A stretch of DNA of 31,415 nucleotides. It comes from Candidatus Bathyarchaeota archaeon (GTDB taxonomy: Archaea > Thermoproteota > DRAE01). Shown here piece after piece: positions 30,666 through 31,415 of this stretch. Within the stretch, counting starts at the first letter, position 1. The number at the start of each line of letters is the position of its first letter. The position numbers and the translations under genes were made by a program. Below the pieces are notes generated by a model. It had not been told where the DNA came from and searched no databases. It saw only the letters and a list, made by a program, of their open reading frames with translations. The DNA lies in the NCBI GenBank assembly GCA_011041895.1, contig DRAE01000082.1, positions 1-31,415 of the forward strand, written 5' to 3'.

Positions 30666-31415
30666 GGAATCACCCCCGTCATTTTTGCTAACCTCTCAGC
30701 GGCTTCCCAAGTGAGCCCCTTCTCTCCCAAAATTGTATATCGATTCGGTCTAATCTTGTGGCATATGGTTAGAGCCTTTATCACGTATTCAGGAGGTATT
30801 CCTAGCTCAGTACATACAGTCGGGCACCCTATAGTTGCTAGAGCTCTCTTAACTCTTTTCCAATCAGCATTGTGTAGGCATGCCATCATTATGGTTCCTA
30901 AGCCACAGAGCTCTCCATGTAACCCTTTGTCGGTCATCATTTCAAGGGCTTTAGCGAATAGGTGTTCTGAACCACTTGCAGGCCTACTTGAGCCAGCTAT
31001 CCCCATACTTACTCCGCTGCTTATCAACGCCTCCAGCAGAGTTCTTATAGATAATTCATTATACTGTCTGAGAAGTTCAGCGTTTCTCATCACTATTTCA
31101 GCGCTCAGTTCAGCTAACATGGCTGCGTATTCACCATAATATTCATTCCTAAGCATGTAAGCCAGTTTCCAGTCTCTAACAGCTGTGTAGTTTGATATCA
31201 CATCAGCGCATCCGCTAGCAAATAGCCTATAAGGAGCTTTACTGATTATACTTACATCTGCTATAACTGCATAGGGCATCTGAGCTTTAAATGACCTTCT
31301 TCTGCCATCCTTAAGTATGGATGCGAATGGAGAAGCTATTCCATCATTTGAAGCCGATGTTGGGACGCTGATGAAGTCAATTCCTGACTTAGTCGATGCA
31401 AGTTTAACAACATCA
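30662..31415 (-). CDS. egsA: Glycerol-1-phosphate dehydrogenase, C-terminal part (truncated by window end)
   Basis: The enzyme reduces dihydroxyacetone phosphate to sn-glycerol-1-phosphate, the defining step of archaeal membrane lipids. The frame stays open through the window end, so the start lies outside; about 250 residues are visible. Family segments are GIDFISVPTSASNDGIASP (near the window edge), SGSEHLF with a metal His, and LHGELCGLGTIMMA. An internal Met (31279) is not the true start. It is coupled to UPF0179 by a GTGA overlap. Confidence 0.95.
   Translation of the reverse strand, partial: DVVKLASTKSGIDFISVPTSASNDGIASPFASILKDGRRRSFKAQMPYAVIADVSIISKAPYRLFASGCADVISNYTAVRDWKLAYMLRNEYYGEYAAMLAELSAEIVMRNAELLRQYNELSIRTLLEALISSGVSMGIAGSSRPASGSEHLFAKALEMMTDKGLHGELCGLGTIMMACLHNADWKRVKRALATIGCPTVCTELGIPPEYVIKALTICHKIRPNRYTILGEKGLTWEAAERLAKMTGVIP

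Overview
The window is chromosomal DNA from an archaeon. The evidence is consistent: Orc1/Cdc6, the small subunit of DNA polymerase D, aIF5A, diphthine synthase, Nob1, archaeal-type NadM, RibL and RbkR, TYW1, a 20S proteasome beta subunit, glycerol-1-phosphate dehydrogenase, TATA/BRE-like promoters, and several leaderless or GGTGA-led starts. PolD plus FtsZ together with a crenarchaeal-style proteasome beta subunit lacking the N-terminal Thr suggests a deep-branching TACK lineage (Korarchaeota, Bathyarchaeota, Aigarchaeota or similar); the exact lineage is inference. Very GC-rich tRNA stems in a moderately AT-rich genome suggest a thermophile. Two 2-oxoacid:ferredoxin oxidoreductases with an aminotransferase suggest amino-acid or peptide fermentation. 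I see no mobile elements, CRISPR arrays or prophage genes.

Layout. 1-1025: 3' end of an indolepyruvate:ferredoxin oxidoreductase operon (iorA-iorB). About 1022-4546: a probable replication origin. It has cdc6, an inverted pair of ORB-like elements (2241-2261 and 2437-2457) around a very AT-rich segment, a small winged-helix protein of unknown function, a third ORB-like element (3022-3042), and the PolD small subunit. 4518-6586: a nucleoside phosphorylase, tRNA-Met/Glu/Leu, UPF0147 and a zinc-ribbon protein. 6624-8515: an HD phosphohydrolase followed by a RadB-like protein with a destroyed P-loop. 8562-12856: porGDAB plus a class III aminotransferase. 12849-14297: a divergent RPA-like ssDNA-binding protein. 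14427-14537: a 36-residue single-span membrane peptide. 14570-17439: both glycine decarboxylase P subunits. 17549-21330: ftsZ, then an opposite-strand cluster of NAD kinase, Nob1, a two-span membrane protein and an HTH-PRTase regulator, then aIF5A. 21333-25836: an AglH-like GlcNAc-1-P transferase, dphB, ribL, rbkR, endonuclease V and TYW1. 25853-31415: tRNA-Ile, proteasome beta, a Nog1-type GTPase, nadM, a class V aminotransferase, an FKBP-type PPIase, UPF0179 and a truncated G1P dehydrogenase.

How the genes work together. The left part combines origin sequence, initiator, replicative polymerase subunit, and (a few kb away) an RPA-like protein, a RecA-fold paralogue and a possible dNTP hydrolase. 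IorAB, PorGDAB and aminotransferases form a route from amino acids through 2-oxo acids to acyl-CoA and reduced ferredoxin. GcvPA/PB handle glycine. NadM and NadK cover NAD and NADP; RbkR and RibL cover FMN and FAD. The right part is mostly translation, tRNA modification and ribosome maturation (aIF5A, DphB, TYW1, Nob1, Nog1), plus membrane-lipid and glycan precursors (G1PDH, AglH-like).

The points most worth a second look are: the compact origin with a winged-helix gene between its ORBs, an endonuclease V whose catalytic Asp is Asn, a proteasome beta subunit without Thr1, a P-loop-less RadB relative paired with an HD phosphohydrolase, the small membrane peptide, and near-zero spacing at almost every convergent gene junction. 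No gap without a gene exceeds 300 bases.
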